Shown: positions 1-8,169 of the stretch, piece by piece | Layout: the number at the start of each line of letters is the position of its first letter | Position numbering within the stretch: position 1 is the stretch's first letter | From: Armatimonadetes bacterium Uphvl-Ar2 | Lineage (GTDB): Bacteria > Armatimonadota > Fimbriimonadia > Fimbriimonadales > Fimbriimonadaceae | Direction: 5' to 3' | Assembly: GCA_002162095.1 (NCBI GenBank) | Contig: CP021424.1 | Location: 992,001-1,056,000 of the forward strand | DNA length: 64,000 nucleotides | Translations under genes and position numbers: made by a program | The notes under the pieces: generated by a model | The model's input: only the letters and a program-made list of their open reading frames with translations | Told to the model about the DNA's origin: nothing | Databases searched by the model: none

Positions 1-426
1 ATCGGCAAGTTGGCGATGAACGTGTGGCTGGAGCGCAAGACCGAAGCCTTGATTCAGCTTTCCTCGCTCAATGGATGGAGCTTTGTGGAGTGTGAGCGCA
101 CGGTTTTGGGCTACGACCACGGCCAAGTTGGGGGGCGTATTGCCGAACGCTGGAACCTACCCCTCTCCGTAATTGATTCGGCGCGTTATCACCACGAGCC
201 GGATGCCCGTCCCGACCCCTCCCTGGTTGTGGATGCGGTGCATTTAGGGGACTATCTGGCGTCCGCATTGGGGTTCGGCATGGGGGCCGACGGCCTGCAA
301 TACGCTTTGCAGCCCAATACACTCGTCCGACTTGGTCTTCACCCTCAAGACATCGACCGAATTGCCGACGATTTAGAGCGTGAGCGACGGCTTCAAGCCG
401 AATCGTTCGAGGAGATTGTTGCGTGA
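1..426 (+). CDS. HDOD domain protein, C-terminal part (5' end outside window)
   Basis: The frame is open from base 1, so the true start lies upstream. The visible 141 residues look like the second half of an HDOD domain: a conserved Y-D-H-x-x-V-G segment followed by A-E-R-W-N-L-P and a Y-H-H motif, as in the alpha-helical HDOD/HD-like fold. HDOD proteins act in bacterial signalling, often with chemotaxis or cyclic nucleotide systems; the biochemical activity is usually unknown. Its TGA overlaps the GTG start of cheB (GTGA), so the two are translationally coupled and it belongs to the chemotaxis operon. The domain is clear, the role is inferred from context. Confidence 0.75.
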   Translation: MGKLAMNVWLERKTEALIQLSSLNGWSFVECERTVLGYDHGQVGGRIAERWNLPLSVIDSARYHHEPDARPDPSLVVDAVHLGDYLASALGFGMGADGLQYALQPNTLVRLGLHPQDIDRIADDLERERRLQAESFEEIVA

Positions 427-1484
427 AGCCCCGTGTGGTTGTAATTGATGATTCGCCGTTTGTGCGAAGGCTGATCGTCGATTGGCTCACGGAAGGCGGT
501 GAATTCGAAGTAGTAGGCTCGGCGAACAACGGGCGCGACGGCTTGGTGCTTGTGAAAGAGCAACGGCCCGACCTGGTGACGCTGGACATCGAGATGCCGA
601 TCATGGACGGCCTCACGTGCCTGCGGCACATCATGGCCGAGTGCCCGACCCGGGTCATCATGGTCAGTAGCCTGACTGAATCCGGCGCCACTCCGACGCT
701 GGAAGCTCTGGAAATCGGCGCGTTTGACTACTTTGCCAAGCCGAACGGATCGAGCTCCATCAAGTTTATTGGGTGCCAAGAAGAGCTCATCGCGAAGCTC
801 CAGGCCGCCGTGGGCAGTGCCACCATGCGCCGCCTCACTCCGGCTGCCGCCCCGGCCAAAGCGTTGGTACAAGCTCCCGCCCCTAAGATTTCCATGCCCA
901 AGACGGACCGTGTGGTGCTCTTGGCCAGCTCAACTGGTGGCCCCAAGGCCCTCGCGGCGTTCTGGCGCGACCTCCCCAAAGGCTTTAGTGCCCCGATTTT
1001 GATGGTGCAACACATGCCCGAGAGCTTCATGGCTTCCTTCGCCGCTCGGCTCAACAGCATCGGCACGGTGCCGTGCCAGTTGGCCAAAGCGGGTGACCGC
1101 CCGGTGCCCGGCGTGGCGCTGATGGCACCCGGTGGCAAGCACATGATGATTGATTCTCACGGCGCGATCGTGCTAGACGATGGTCCGAACCTGCACGGCG
1201 TAAAGCCCGCCGCTGACCATCTGTTTTTGACGGCCGCCGCCAAGTGGGGCAACCGCTGCCTAGGCGCCATCTTCACCGGCATGGGCCGGGATGGCACCGA
1301 AGGCGCCAAGGTGATCCGCGGCAAGGGCGGCTACATGATCGGCGAATCGGAAGAAACCTGTGTGGTCTACGGCATGCCCCGGGCCGCCAAGGAAGCCGGC
1401 GGCATTGACCGCGAGCTGCCACTAACCGCTATGGCTCCGGCCCTGGTGACCGCCATTGTGAAGGGGAAGAACATTGCTGCCTAA
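423..1484 (+). CDS. cheB: Chemotaxis response regulator protein-glutamate methylesterase CheB
   Basis: CheB removes methyl groups from (and deamidates) chemoreceptors, allowing adaptation. The 353-residue protein has an N-terminal receiver domain with the D-D pair at residues 9-10 and the phospho-acceptor at D55 (LDIEMP), a linker rich in Ala/Pro, then the methylesterase domain. The catalytic triad is visible: Ser in A-S-S-T-G-G (about residue 170), His in V-Q-H-M-P (197) and Asp in T-G-M-G-R-D-G (290). Length is normal for the family. The GTG start overlaps the stop of the HDOD gene; its own end overlaps cheR by 11 bases. Confidence 0.96.
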   Translation: MKPRVVVIDDSPFVRRLIVDWLTEGGEFEVVGSANNGRDGLVLVKEQRPDLVTLDIEMPIMDGLTCLRHIMAECPTRVIMVSSLTESGATPTLEALEIGAFDYFAKPNGSSSIKFIGCQEELIAKLQAAVGSATMRRLTPAAAPAKALVQAPAPKISMPKTDRVVLLASSTGGPKALAAFWRDLPKGFSAPILMVQHMPESFMASFAARLNSIGTVPCQLAKAGDRPVPGVALMAPGGKHMMIDSHGAIVLDDGPNLHGVKPAADHLFLTAAAKWGNRCLGAIFTGMGRDGTEGAKVIRGKGGYMIGESEETCVVYGMPRAAKEAGGIDRELPLTAMAPALVTAIVKGKNIAA

Positions 1485-2286
1485 CGCCCAAGAATGGCGA
1501 CGGTTTTACGACATCGTCAAGGCGAAGACGGGTGTGGACCTCGACCTTTACCGGTCGAACCAACTTCAGCGCCGCACCGTGAGCATGGTCGAGTCGCTCA
1601 CCCTCAAATCCCTGGACGAGTTCACCAAATGGTTCGGAGAAAGTGCCGTCAATCAGCGCTGGTTCCTCGACAAGATGGCGATCAACGTCTCCGAACTTTT
1701 CCGCAACCCGGAAAAGTGGACGGAGATGATCAACAAGGTCTTGCCGGAACTCGGGGCGGACAAGAAGGGCCTGAAGGTTTGGAGTGCGGGCTGTAGCTAC
1801 GGCGCCGAAGCCCACACGCTGGCCATGATCCTGGACCAAAAGTTCCGGGGTCGCCACCAGATTCTCGGCACTGATATTGACCAAGACGCTCTGGACCAAG
1901 CCAAACGCGGCGAGTTCAGCGAATCGGACGTGCGGTGGGTGCCGCGCGAGTACAAGTCCACTTACCTCCGCCAGGAGGGCACCAAGTGGTTTGCCACCGA
2001 TGTCCTTCGCAGCTACTTGACCTTCCGCAAGGGCAATTTGCTGGCCGACCGATTTGATTCCGGTTACGACCTCATCATGTGCCGCAACGTCGTGATTTAC
2101 TTCACCGACGAAGCGAAAGAAGAGCTCTATCGGAAGTTTTACAACGCTCTCCGCCCCGGCGGCATCCTCTTCGTAGGCAGCACCGAGCGGGTCACCAACT
2201 ACCGCGACCTGGGATTTGATACAGGTCTTCCATTTTTCTACCGAAAACCCTTAGAGGGGAACAACCAATGGCGAAACGCATCCTGA
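1474..2286 (+). CDS. cheR: Chemotaxis protein methyltransferase CheR
   Basis: CheR methylates glutamates on chemoreceptors using S-adenosylmethionine, opposing CheB. The 270-residue protein has the all-helical N-terminal CheR domain, then a Rossmann methyltransferase domain with V-W-S-A-G-C-S-Y-G-A-E (about residues 103-113), close to the family's S-A-G-C-S-x-G-E-E, and the later C-R-N-V-x-I-Y-F motif. The TTG start at 1474 is supported by an AAGGGGAAG ribosome-binding site a few bases upstream, inside the end of cheB. The 3' end overlaps cheY by 19 bases. Confidence 0.95.
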   Translation: MLPNAQEWRRFYDIVKAKTGVDLDLYRSNQLQRRTVSMVESLTLKSLDEFTKWFGESAVNQRWFLDKMAINVSELFRNPEKWTEMINKVLPELGADKKGLKVWSAGCSYGAEAHTLAMILDQKFRGRHQILGTDIDQDALDQAKRGEFSESDVRWVPREYKSTYLRQEGTKWFATDVLRSYLTFRKGNLLADRFDSGYDLIMCRNVVIYFTDEAKEELYRKFYNALRPGGILFVGSTERVTNYRDLGFDTGLPFFYRKPLEGNNQWRNAS

Positions 2287-2630
2287 TCACAGACGACGCA
2301 CTCTTCATGCGGGTTACGCTGAAGAAGATTCTGACGGAAGCTGGCTACGACGTAGTCGGCGAAGCCACCAACGGCGCTGAGGCGGTCAAGCTCTATGAGC
2401 AGCTGAAGCCCGACGTGGTGACGATGGACATCACCATGCCGGAAATGGATGGCATCCAGGCTCTCAAGGAGATCAAGAAGATCGACGCGAATGCCCGGGT
2501 CATCATGTGCACGGCGATGGGACAAAAGACGATGGTGATTGAGGCCGTGCAAAGCGGCGCCAAGGATTTCATCGTCAAGCCGTTCCAGCCCGACCGCGTG
2601 GTCGAAGCCATGAACAAGGTGGCGGCTTAG
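2268..2630 (+). CDS. cheY: Chemotaxis response regulator CheY
   Basis: A single-domain receiver of 120 residues with no output domain, as expected for the diffusible CheY that binds the flagellar or type IV pilus switch. The acidic pair is at residues 9-10, the phospho-acceptor at D54 (T-M-D-I-T-M-P), the switch Thr lies in M-C-T-A-M-G and the invariant Lys in I-V-K-P-F. An AGAGGGG ribosome-binding site sits about 8 bases before the ATG. The next gene encodes a CheX-type phosphatase, a natural partner that would dephosphorylate this protein. Confidence 0.94.
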   Translation: MAKRILITDDALFMRVTLKKILTEAGYDVVGEATNGAEAVKLYEQLKPDVVTMDITMPEMDGIQALKEIKKIDANARVIMCTAMGQKTMVIEAVQSGAKDFIVKPFQPDRVVEAMNKVAA

Positions 2631-2661
2631 CCGTACATGAAAGCTTTTAGAGGGGAGAACG

Positions 2662-3141
2662 ATGAAGGTTGAGTACGTAAGTCCATTTGTGGAGGCGGCG
2701 GTCAAAGTGATGACTGCGCTCCTGCAAGTGACACCAGAGCGCGGGACGCTGAGTGCCCGCCCCCAGGTCTTTACCACCCAACAGGTCAACATTGTTTGTG
2801 GGATCACCGGCGACGTCGAAGGTCAGGTCATTTTTGGCATGAGCATCGTCGCGGCCGACCGAATCGCCTCGCGCATGTTGGGCTCGCCGGTGGTGACGTT
2901 CGATCAGCTCGCGGCTTCGGCCATTGCCGAGCTGGGCAATATGATTAGCGGGAACAGCATGACGCTCCTCCACGGGCAAGGCTTTACCTGCGACATCACG
3001 CCGCCGACGATCATCAAGGGCTCCAACGTGAAGATCAGCACGCTGGACATCCCGGCTCTCGTGATTCCGATGCGCCTCAAGGATATTGGGGAGTTCGAGA
3101 TCAACGTGAGCATCAAAGAACGAACTCGGCGCGCCGCCTAG
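2662..3141 (+). CDS. cheX: CheY-P phosphatase CheX
   Basis: A 159-residue protein of the CheX/CheC/FliY phosphatase fold. The family signature E-x-x-N is seen once, in A-E-L-G-N-M-I-S-G-N (around residues 92-101), which is the single active-site pattern of CheX as known from Thermotoga and Borrelia. It follows cheY by 31 bases and has a good GAGGGGAG ribosome-binding site. It probably terminates the signal by removing phosphate from CheY. No CheZ, CheC or CheD is seen in the window. Confidence 0.9.
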   Translation: MKVEYVSPFVEAAVKVMTALLQVTPERGTLSARPQVFTTQQVNIVCGITGDVEGQVIFGMSIVAADRIASRMLGSPVVTFDQLAASAIAELGNMISGNSMTLLHGQGFTCDITPPTIIKGSNVKISTLDIPALVIPMRLKDIGEFEINVSIKERTRRAA

Positions 3142-3270
3142 TTTGGTCCGTTTCACCGATTCCAGGCTCCTGTTCAATGGCGAACGGGGGCCTGAGATTT
3201 TTTCCGCCAATGGGCCTCTCACGGCCGATTGCAACCGCAAACCCCGATTTTGCCGTTATCTTACAAGTAT

Positions 3271-4131
3271 ATGGATCGAGTCCTTCTCACCGGCTTAACC
3301 TGCGACGCGTTCCAGGCCGAGACTGACCGCAAGGCGTTGGAGGCTCTGCGCCGCCTGCCGCTCGTGCCCGCCGCTGTGCAGAAGTTCTACGAGATTGGGG
3401 CCGACCGCTGGCTCTACTGCTGGAACATGGCCGTGAGCGTACGCGTGGGGCCGGATCAGTATCCAACCCTTTATAGAATTCTGCAAGAGTGCTGTGAGGT
3501 TTTGGACGTGCCCGAACCCGAGCTCTACCTGACCAACCACCCGTTCGCCAACGCCTTTGCGGGCGGCGTGGAGCGGCCGTACATCACCCTGCGCAGTTCC
3601 ATCGTGGATACGCTCAACGATGACGAGCTTTATCACCTCATCGGGCACGAACTCGGGCACATCAAGTGCGGGCATATCCTCTACTTCAGCGTGGCCCGCG
3701 TGCTGATGCCGCTCCTCGAGATGCTGGGGCGACGCACCCTCGGCCTCGGCGATGCCGCGCAAATTGCCGCAATGGCCGCCTTTATGGAATGGAGCCGCAA
3801 TGCTGAACTGAGCGCCGACCGCGCCGGATTGCTGTGCGCGCAGAACTTTGCCACCTCGCTGAGTGCCAACTTGCACCTGTGCGGCGGCCCGCACCGCCTG
3901 CAGGACGAGGGCAACCCCGCCGCGTTCTTGGAGCAAGCCCAGACTTACCAGGACATGAACGCCATGGACTCCTTTGGCAAGCTCATGATTGCGTTCTTCT
4001 ACAGCACGTGGAGCACGCACCCCATGCCGGTACACCGCACCCAGGCTCTGGAACGCTGGCACGCTGCCGGCGAAATGGATCGCATCCTGGAATGGGGACG
4101 GCAACGCAATGCCGCCCCGGTTGTGAACTAG
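3271..4131 (+). CDS. M48-family zinc metallopeptidase
   Basis: The protein carries the M48 zinc motif H-E-L-G-H within L-I-G-H-E-L-G-H-I-K-C-G-H, and the third ligand Glu in N-A-E-L-S-A-D-R-A-G. A hydrophobic stretch follows the motif (F-S-V-A-R-V-L-M-P-L-L), but no clear multi-pass membrane domain is visible, so it may be soluble or peripherally membrane-bound. The open frame extends back to a TTG at 3229; I prefer the ATG at 3271 because a TATCTT box sits 8 bases before it and no ribosome-binding site precedes the TTG. This gives 286 residues. The substrate is unknown. The closeness to the chemotaxis genes may be chance. Confidence 0.85.
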   Translation: MDRVLLTGLTCDAFQAETDRKALEALRRLPLVPAAVQKFYEIGADRWLYCWNMAVSVRVGPDQYPTLYRILQECCEVLDVPEPELYLTNHPFANAFAGGVERPYITLRSSIVDTLNDDELYHLIGHELGHIKCGHILYFSVARVLMPLLEMLGRRTLGLGDAAQIAAMAAFMEWSRNAELSADRAGLLCAQNFATSLSANLHLCGGPHRLQDEGNPAAFLEQAQTYQDMNAMDSFGKLMIAFFYSTWSTHPMPVHRTQALERWHAAGEMDRILEWGRQRNAAPVVN

Positions 4132-4140
4132 CGGCTTGCC

Positions 4141-5124
4141 TTAGACCGACGCGGTCGCGGGGTCCATCACGATCACGCGGCCGGTGTTGGCGCTTTCCTC
4201 GGCCGCCAGGGCCAGCGCGAGCGCGGCTCGGCCTTCCTGGGCGCCTACGGTCGGATCGGCCCCTTGCAGCACCGCGCCGAACATCTTGGCTTGGCCATAG
4301 AACGGGTCGTCGCTGGCGTCGCGGTTCGTCCCGGCGGCCTGCACGGCCCCGGTGACCCGCAAGCCCGCCACGGCGCGGGCATCAAACGAAATGAGCCCCT
4401 CGCTCCCCGCCACCTCAAAGGCGATGTTGAATCCCAGCGGGTCCATCCAGCAGCTCTCGAGGTGGGCGATCGCGCCGCTCTGGAAGGTGATGGTGGCGAG
4501 GGCGTAGTCTCCCGGTACGTCACGGGCTTCGGCCCCCATGCGCACGGAGCGGCAGTAGATCCGCTCCACCGGCCCGAACGTCCACAGCAACCAGTCGAAG
4601 TCATGCACCGCCAGGTCGAGGATGACCCCGCCGCTGCGGGCAAGGTTCTGGAACCAGCCTTCCGTGCCCTGCGGGGCCTTGCCCCCTCGGTACACGCGGA
4701 TGGCGGCGGGGGTGCCCACGGCGCCCTTGTTCACGCGGTCGCGGGCGGCCACGAATTCCGGGAAAAAGCGGCTCACATGGGCCGGCACCAGGTGCACACC
4801 CTTGGCCTGGGCGAGCGCAATGAGTTCATCCGCCTGCTCCAGGGTGCGGGTGATGGGCTTCTCGAGCAAAACGTGCTTGCCCGCTTCCAGGGCTTGGCGG
4901 GCGCAGGCGTAGTGCGCGTCGGTGGGGACGGCAATCACCACCCCGTCCACGGCGGCCAAAAGCTCTTCCGGAGTGGCCACGGCCCGGCCTCCGACCGTGG
5001 CGGCCATCGCTTCGGCGCGCGCCGGGTCCAGGTCGTACATCACCAGTTCGGCCCCGTCCAGACGGGCGAAGTGCCGCGTGTGAGCGCGGGCAATGCCCCC
5101 GGTTCCCCAAATCCCAATGCGCAT
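4141..5124 (-). CDS. Gfo/Idh/MocA-family NAD(P)-dependent oxidoreductase
   Basis: A 327-residue dehydrogenase with an N-terminal Rossmann fold (G-I-W-G-T-G-G-I-A at residues 4-12), the family E-K-P motif (L-L-E-K-P-I-T, near residue 92) and a C-terminal alpha/beta domain with D-L-A-V-H-D-F-D-W that supplies the catalytic His. Family members oxidise or reduce sugars and inositols; the exact substrate cannot be read from the sequence. The ATG is preceded by GATAAT six bases upstream, fitting a leaderless promoter, and it is divergent from the TSUP gene. It ends 9 bases from the convergent M48 gene. Confidence 0.9.
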   Translation of the reverse strand: MRIGIWGTGGIARAHTRHFARLDGAELVMYDLDPARAEAMAATVGGRAVATPEELLAAVDGVVIAVPTDAHYACARQALEAGKHVLLEKPITRTLEQADELIALAQAKGVHLVPAHVSRFFPEFVAARDRVNKGAVGTPAAIRVYRGGKAPQGTEGWFQNLARSGGVILDLAVHDFDWLLWTFGPVERIYCRSVRMGAEARDVPGDYALATITFQSGAIAHLESCWMDPLGFNIAFEVAGSEGLISFDARAVAGLRVTGAVQAAGTNRDASDDPFYGQAKMFGAVLQGADPTVGAQEGRAALALALAAEESANTGRVIVMDPATASV

Positions 5125-5156
5125 GCTTGGATTATCCCCCGCGCCACAATGGAAGG

Positions 5157-5516
5157 ATGACCATTCTGGGCATGATTCTGATCGGGGTAGTGGCGGGCGT
5201 GGCCGGCGGCCTCTTTGGGATTGGCGGCGGCGTCATCATCGTGCCGCTGTTAGTGTTGGCCTTCGGCTTTACGCAGCACAAAGCGCAGGGCACCTCGCTC
5301 GTGGCGCTGCTGGCCCCCGTCGGCCTGCTCGGCCTGATGAACTACTGGAAGGAAAACAACGTGGACCTCGCCAAGGGCCTCTGGATCGCGTTGGGGTTCC
5401 TCGGCGGGGCGTTCTTCGGCTCCAAGATCGCGCTGGGGCTAGACCCCAACACCATGCGCAAGTCGTTTGCCGTCTTCTTGGTGCTGGTGGGCGGCTACAT
5501 GTTCTTCCGCAAGTAA
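5157..5516 (+). CDS. TSUP (TauE/SafE) family membrane protein, single-repeat
   Basis: A 119-residue hydrophobic protein with the TSUP N-terminal signature (G-V-A-G-G-L-F-G-I-G-G-G-V-I-I-V-P) and about four membrane segments. Normal TSUP permeases are about 250 residues with two such repeats, so this is a half-size form that would have to dimerise. No second half is found downstream, where deoB ends at once on the other strand. I chose the ATG at 5157, which has a GGAAGG ribosome-binding site, over an in-frame ATG 30 bases upstream. The transported substrate (sulfite, sulfonate or other organic anion) is unknown. Confidence 0.85.
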   Translation: MTILGMILIGVVAGVAGGLFGIGGGVIIVPLLVLAFGFTQHKAQGTSLVALLAPVGLLGLMNYWKENNVDLAKGLWIALGFLGGAFFGSKIALGLDPNTMRKSFAVFLVLVGGYMFFRK

Positions 5517-5522
5517 GCCGCT

Positions 5523-6611
5523 TTAGACGCCCAGGTGGGCGCGCACCAAGTCGCCCACCACGCTTAGCCCGTCCTCGTCGCCCCGCGCTTGCGGCGGCAG
5601 GCCGATGACCGCCAGGGGCACGTACTCGCGCGTGTGGTCGGTGCTGGCGTCGGTCGGGTCGTTGCCGTGGTCAGCGGTCAGGATCAGGAGATCCTCCGGC
5701 AGCAGGGCCGCCTGGACGCGGGCCAGGGTGTGATCAAACGCCTCCAGGCACTCCGCAAACCCATCAGGGTTGCTACGGTGGCCGTAGAGCATGTCGAAGT
5801 CTTCAAAGTTCGCGAAGATGAAACGCGCATCTTCCGCGGCCATCGCTTCCAGGAGGGCGACCTCGTGCTCGGCGTTGCTCTGGGTGCGGGGAGTCACCTT
5901 AAATCCCCTTCCCGCAAACAGCTCCGGCACCACCCCGATGCCGCGCACGTCTTCAATCACGTCCACCAGGTTGGAGGGCGGCGGGAGCGGGTAGTCCTTG
6001 CGCTGCGTGGTGCGCTGAAAGTTGCCGGGCTCACCAATGAACGGCCGGGCGATCACTCGCTGGACGTTGTGGGGGGCCACACAGATTTCCCGCGCCGTCA
6101 GGCACATGTCGTATAGCCGCCCAATCGGGATGATGTCCTCGTGCGCGGCAATCTGCAGAACGCTATCCGCGCTCGTGTAGAGAATCGGGTGGCCGGTGCG
6201 CATGTGCTCCTCGCCGAGTTCGGCAATGATGGCGGTGCCGCTCGCGGGCTTGTTGCCCAGCACGTCGACGCCTACCTCTCGCGCGAAGGCCTCGAGAATC
6301 TCCGGCGGGAAGCCATTCGGGTAGGTCGGAAAGGCTTCCGTCACCACGGCGCCCATCATCTCCCAGTGCCCCGTCACACTGTCTTTGCCCATGCTGAGCG
6401 GACGCAAGCGCCCGAAGTGAGCGGTGGCTGACGGCGGGTACCCCGCCGAGGCCAAGAATCCCAAAGCCGCGAGGTTCGGGCAGTCCAGGCCTCCTACCGC
6501 TTCACTCACGTGGCGCAGGGTGGCGGGGCCGTGCGCATCACCAAAGTCGGCGGCGTCGGGCGTGGCGCCCGCTCCGCACCCATCTAGGACGACGACGATG
6601 GCACGCTTCAA
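5523..6611 (-). CDS. deoB: Phosphopentomutase DeoB
   Basis: Interconverts ribose- or deoxyribose-1-phosphate and the 5-phosphates in nucleoside salvage. The 362-residue protein belongs to the alkaline-phosphatase/metalloenzyme superfamily: N-terminal V-V-L-D-G-C-G-A-G with the metal-binding Asp, a later T-A-D-H-G-N-D-P-T metal motif, and the family segment N-F-E-D-F-D-M-L-Y-G-H-R. The TTG start at 6611 has a GGAGG site 7 bases upstream and overlaps the stop of the DUF4434 gene by 4 bases (TTGA). A longer frame to 6683 lies wholly inside the upstream gene and is rejected. Confidence 0.95.
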   Translation of the reverse strand: MKRAIVVVLDGCGAGATPDAADFGDAHGPATLRHVSEAVGGLDCPNLAALGFLASAGYPPSATAHFGRLRPLSMGKDSVTGHWEMMGAVVTEAFPTYPNGFPPEILEAFAREVGVDVLGNKPASGTAIIAELGEEHMRTGHPILYTSADSVLQIAAHEDIIPIGRLYDMCLTAREICVAPHNVQRVIARPFIGEPGNFQRTTQRKDYPLPPPSNLVDVIEDVRGIGVVPELFAGRGFKVTPRTQSNAEHEVALLEAMAAEDARFIFANFEDFDMLYGHRSNPDGFAECLEAFDHTLARVQAALLPEDLLILTADHGNDPTDASTDHTREYVPLAVIGLPPQARGDEDGLSVVGDLVRAHLGV

Positions 6612-7522
6612 ATCACGGCCTCCGCGTCGATGCCCACGCGCTCGCAGTAGCGACGGAAGAGGTTGTGCGCCGCCGGATAGCACGAATAGGGGCTCATGAA
6701 GTGCGCAAACTCAAACGTGATGAGCTTCTCCACGATGGGGCTCGCCATGCGCATCTTGAGGTCGAGATAGCGCCAGTCGGCGGGCGGGAATTTGATCGGC
6801 ATATCGCGGTCAAAGGACTCGATGTTGGACCACGTGGTCAGCTGGTACTTGTCGCACAGCGCCTTGATGCCCTTGTGGAACTCCGGCAACTCTTGGTACT
6901 GAATCTGGCCGTCTTGGAACGCGCAGATATCGTACGCCCCCTGGGTGGCGTCAAAAATGCGATCCCAGTGGTCGAACGATTCCTCCAGCGTCATCGTGTC
7001 GCCGGGGCCGAACTGCTTGCTCCCTTGCGGGAACGGGCTGATGAGCACAGGCACATCCTTGGCCGCCTTGCAGTGCCCGCCGATCTGGTTGAACAGTTCG
7101 ATGATGTGAGCGTCGTTGCGGCTGGTTTCGTGGGTGAGATACCAACCGGCAAAGGCCGGTGAACTGCCGTACCGCTCCACCACCTCGTCAATGAAGGCCT
7201 TGTTGAGGTCCACCTCGGTCCACCAGCTACGACGCCACCAATAGCGACCGCTGTCGTAGGTGCCCCAAAAGAGCTTGAGCCCGTGCTTCTCGGCCAAATC
7301 GAGGAACATTCGCCCGAGGTCCACATCGAGCGGGAGCAAGCCCGGGATGCTCTGCGCCGGGAAGATGCACTTGTCGCGATAGCCCGCCCGGATGATGATG
7401 ACGGTGTCAATGCCAATGCGGGAGTAGAGACCGAACTCTCGATCCCACTCCCGCTCGCCCCAATTCTGACTGGGGATGTCATGCGTGATTTCGTCTAGAA
7501 ACGTACCGGTGAGCCGAAGCAC
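6608..7522 (-). CDS. DUF4434 family protein (glycosidase-like TIM barrel)
   Basis: A 304-residue protein that I recognise as DUF4434, a family with a predicted TIM-barrel fold related to glycoside hydrolases. It starts with L-T-G-T-F-L-D-E and contains many aromatic residues, a W-Y-L-T-H-E-T segment and a late W-S-N-I-E segment, where Glu residues could act as catalytic acid/base and nucleophile. No signal peptide is seen from the GTG start, so it may be cytoplasmic. It is coupled to deoB by a 4-base overlap. The function is unproven; a sugar-cleaving or sugar-binding role is inference. Confidence 0.75.
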   Translation of the reverse strand: MLRLTGTFLDEITHDIPSQNWGEREWDREFGLYSRIGIDTVIIIRAGYRDKCIFPAQSIPGLLPLDVDLGRMFLDLAEKHGLKLFWGTYDSGRYWWRRSWWTEVDLNKAFIDEVVERYGSSPAFAGWYLTHETSRNDAHIIELFNQIGGHCKAAKDVPVLISPFPQGSKQFGPGDTMTLEESFDHWDRIFDATQGAYDICAFQDGQIQYQELPEFHKGIKALCDKYQLTTWSNIESFDRDMPIKFPPADWRYLDLKMRMASPIVEKLITFEFAHFMSPYSCYPAAHNLFRRYCERVGIDAEAVI

Positions 7523-7559
7523 CGCCTAGTTTAGACGGAGCCCGGCCCGGACGTCCGGC

Positions 7560-8057
7560 TTAGTTCTCGCCTTCGCCTTCGAAGAACGACTTGGTGGCTT
7601 CCGCCGAAGCGATGAACTTCTTGAAGAAGTTGATCAATTGAGCCGACATGACGCCGCCCTTGATGTCCATATCCTGCTCGGCAAACACCATGCCTTCCAT
7701 CCAGTAGGCGCGGATGTGGCGGCTGATGGCGTTGTACTCGTTCACCTTGGCCAGGTCTTCATCTTCGTAGTCGAAGGAGGCTTGGCAGAAGATGTCCGTC
7801 AGAGGGCCTTCTTCTTCTTCATCGGCGGTGAACACCGAGATCGAATAGGTGAGGCCGTCGGCCGTCCACGTCACAGAGCCTTCTTCCAGCTCGGCATCCT
7901 CGGCGCCGGCTTCCTGCACGTACATCAGCAGGGTTTCCGGGGTCAGTTCGTCAATCACGTCCAGCGTAGCCGGGCGGACAATGGCCTGGGCGACGGTGGC
8001 GGTCATGGTGAGGACGAGAGCGGCCATCAGGGCCGAGAGATTGAGGAGCTTTCGCAT
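7560..8057 (-). CDS. Secreted YbjN domain protein (third copy)
   Basis: A 165-residue protein with a clear signal peptide (M-R-K-L-L-N-L-S-A-L-M-A-A-L, cleavage near A-Q-A) and one YbjN-type domain. It shares with the two YbjN proteins upstream the pattern acidic-x-N-x-x-x-R-x-x-x-x-Y (here E-Y-N-A-I-S-R-H-I-R-A-Y). The ATG at 8057 is chosen because the signal peptide starts there; the longer frame to 8150 has no family support. YbjN is described as a regulator-like fold with type III secretion chaperone similarity; the periplasmic form here has no known job. It lies 112 bases after ruvB. Confidence 0.8.
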   Translation of the reverse strand: MRKLLNLSALMAALVLTMTATVAQAIVRPATLDVIDELTPETLLMYVQEAGAEDAELEEGSVTWTADGLTYSISVFTADEEEEGPLTDIFCQASFDYEDEDLAKVNEYNAISRHIRAYWMEGMVFAEQDMDIKGGVMSAQLINFFKKFIASAEATKSFFEGEGEN

Positions 8058-8076
8058 AAAGAACTCTTTTCTGGGT

Positions 8077-8103
8077 GGGAGGGACCTCTCATCGAGACCT
8101 CCC
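8077..8103 (-). promoter_or_regulatory. Possible 5' leader hairpin before the third YbjN gene
   Basis: GGGAGG at 8077-8082 pairs with CCTCCC at 8098-8103, and an inner TCTC-ATC-GAGA pairs as well, giving an imperfect hairpin between ruvB and the YbjN start. No T-run follows on the minus strand, so it is unlikely to be a plain intrinsic terminator; it may be a leader structure or a processing site. Function unknown. Confidence 0.3.
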
Positions 8104-8169
8104 GTAGTCAGAAGTTTGGCTGTCGCTCGCGTTTCAGCAGATGAGACCAAAGAGATTTGAGGCTATTGC

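Noticed and set aside
5157-5516. Frameshift truncating the TSUP gene
   Set aside because: No frame downstream encodes the second repeat, as deoB starts its coding region (opposite strand) six bases later.
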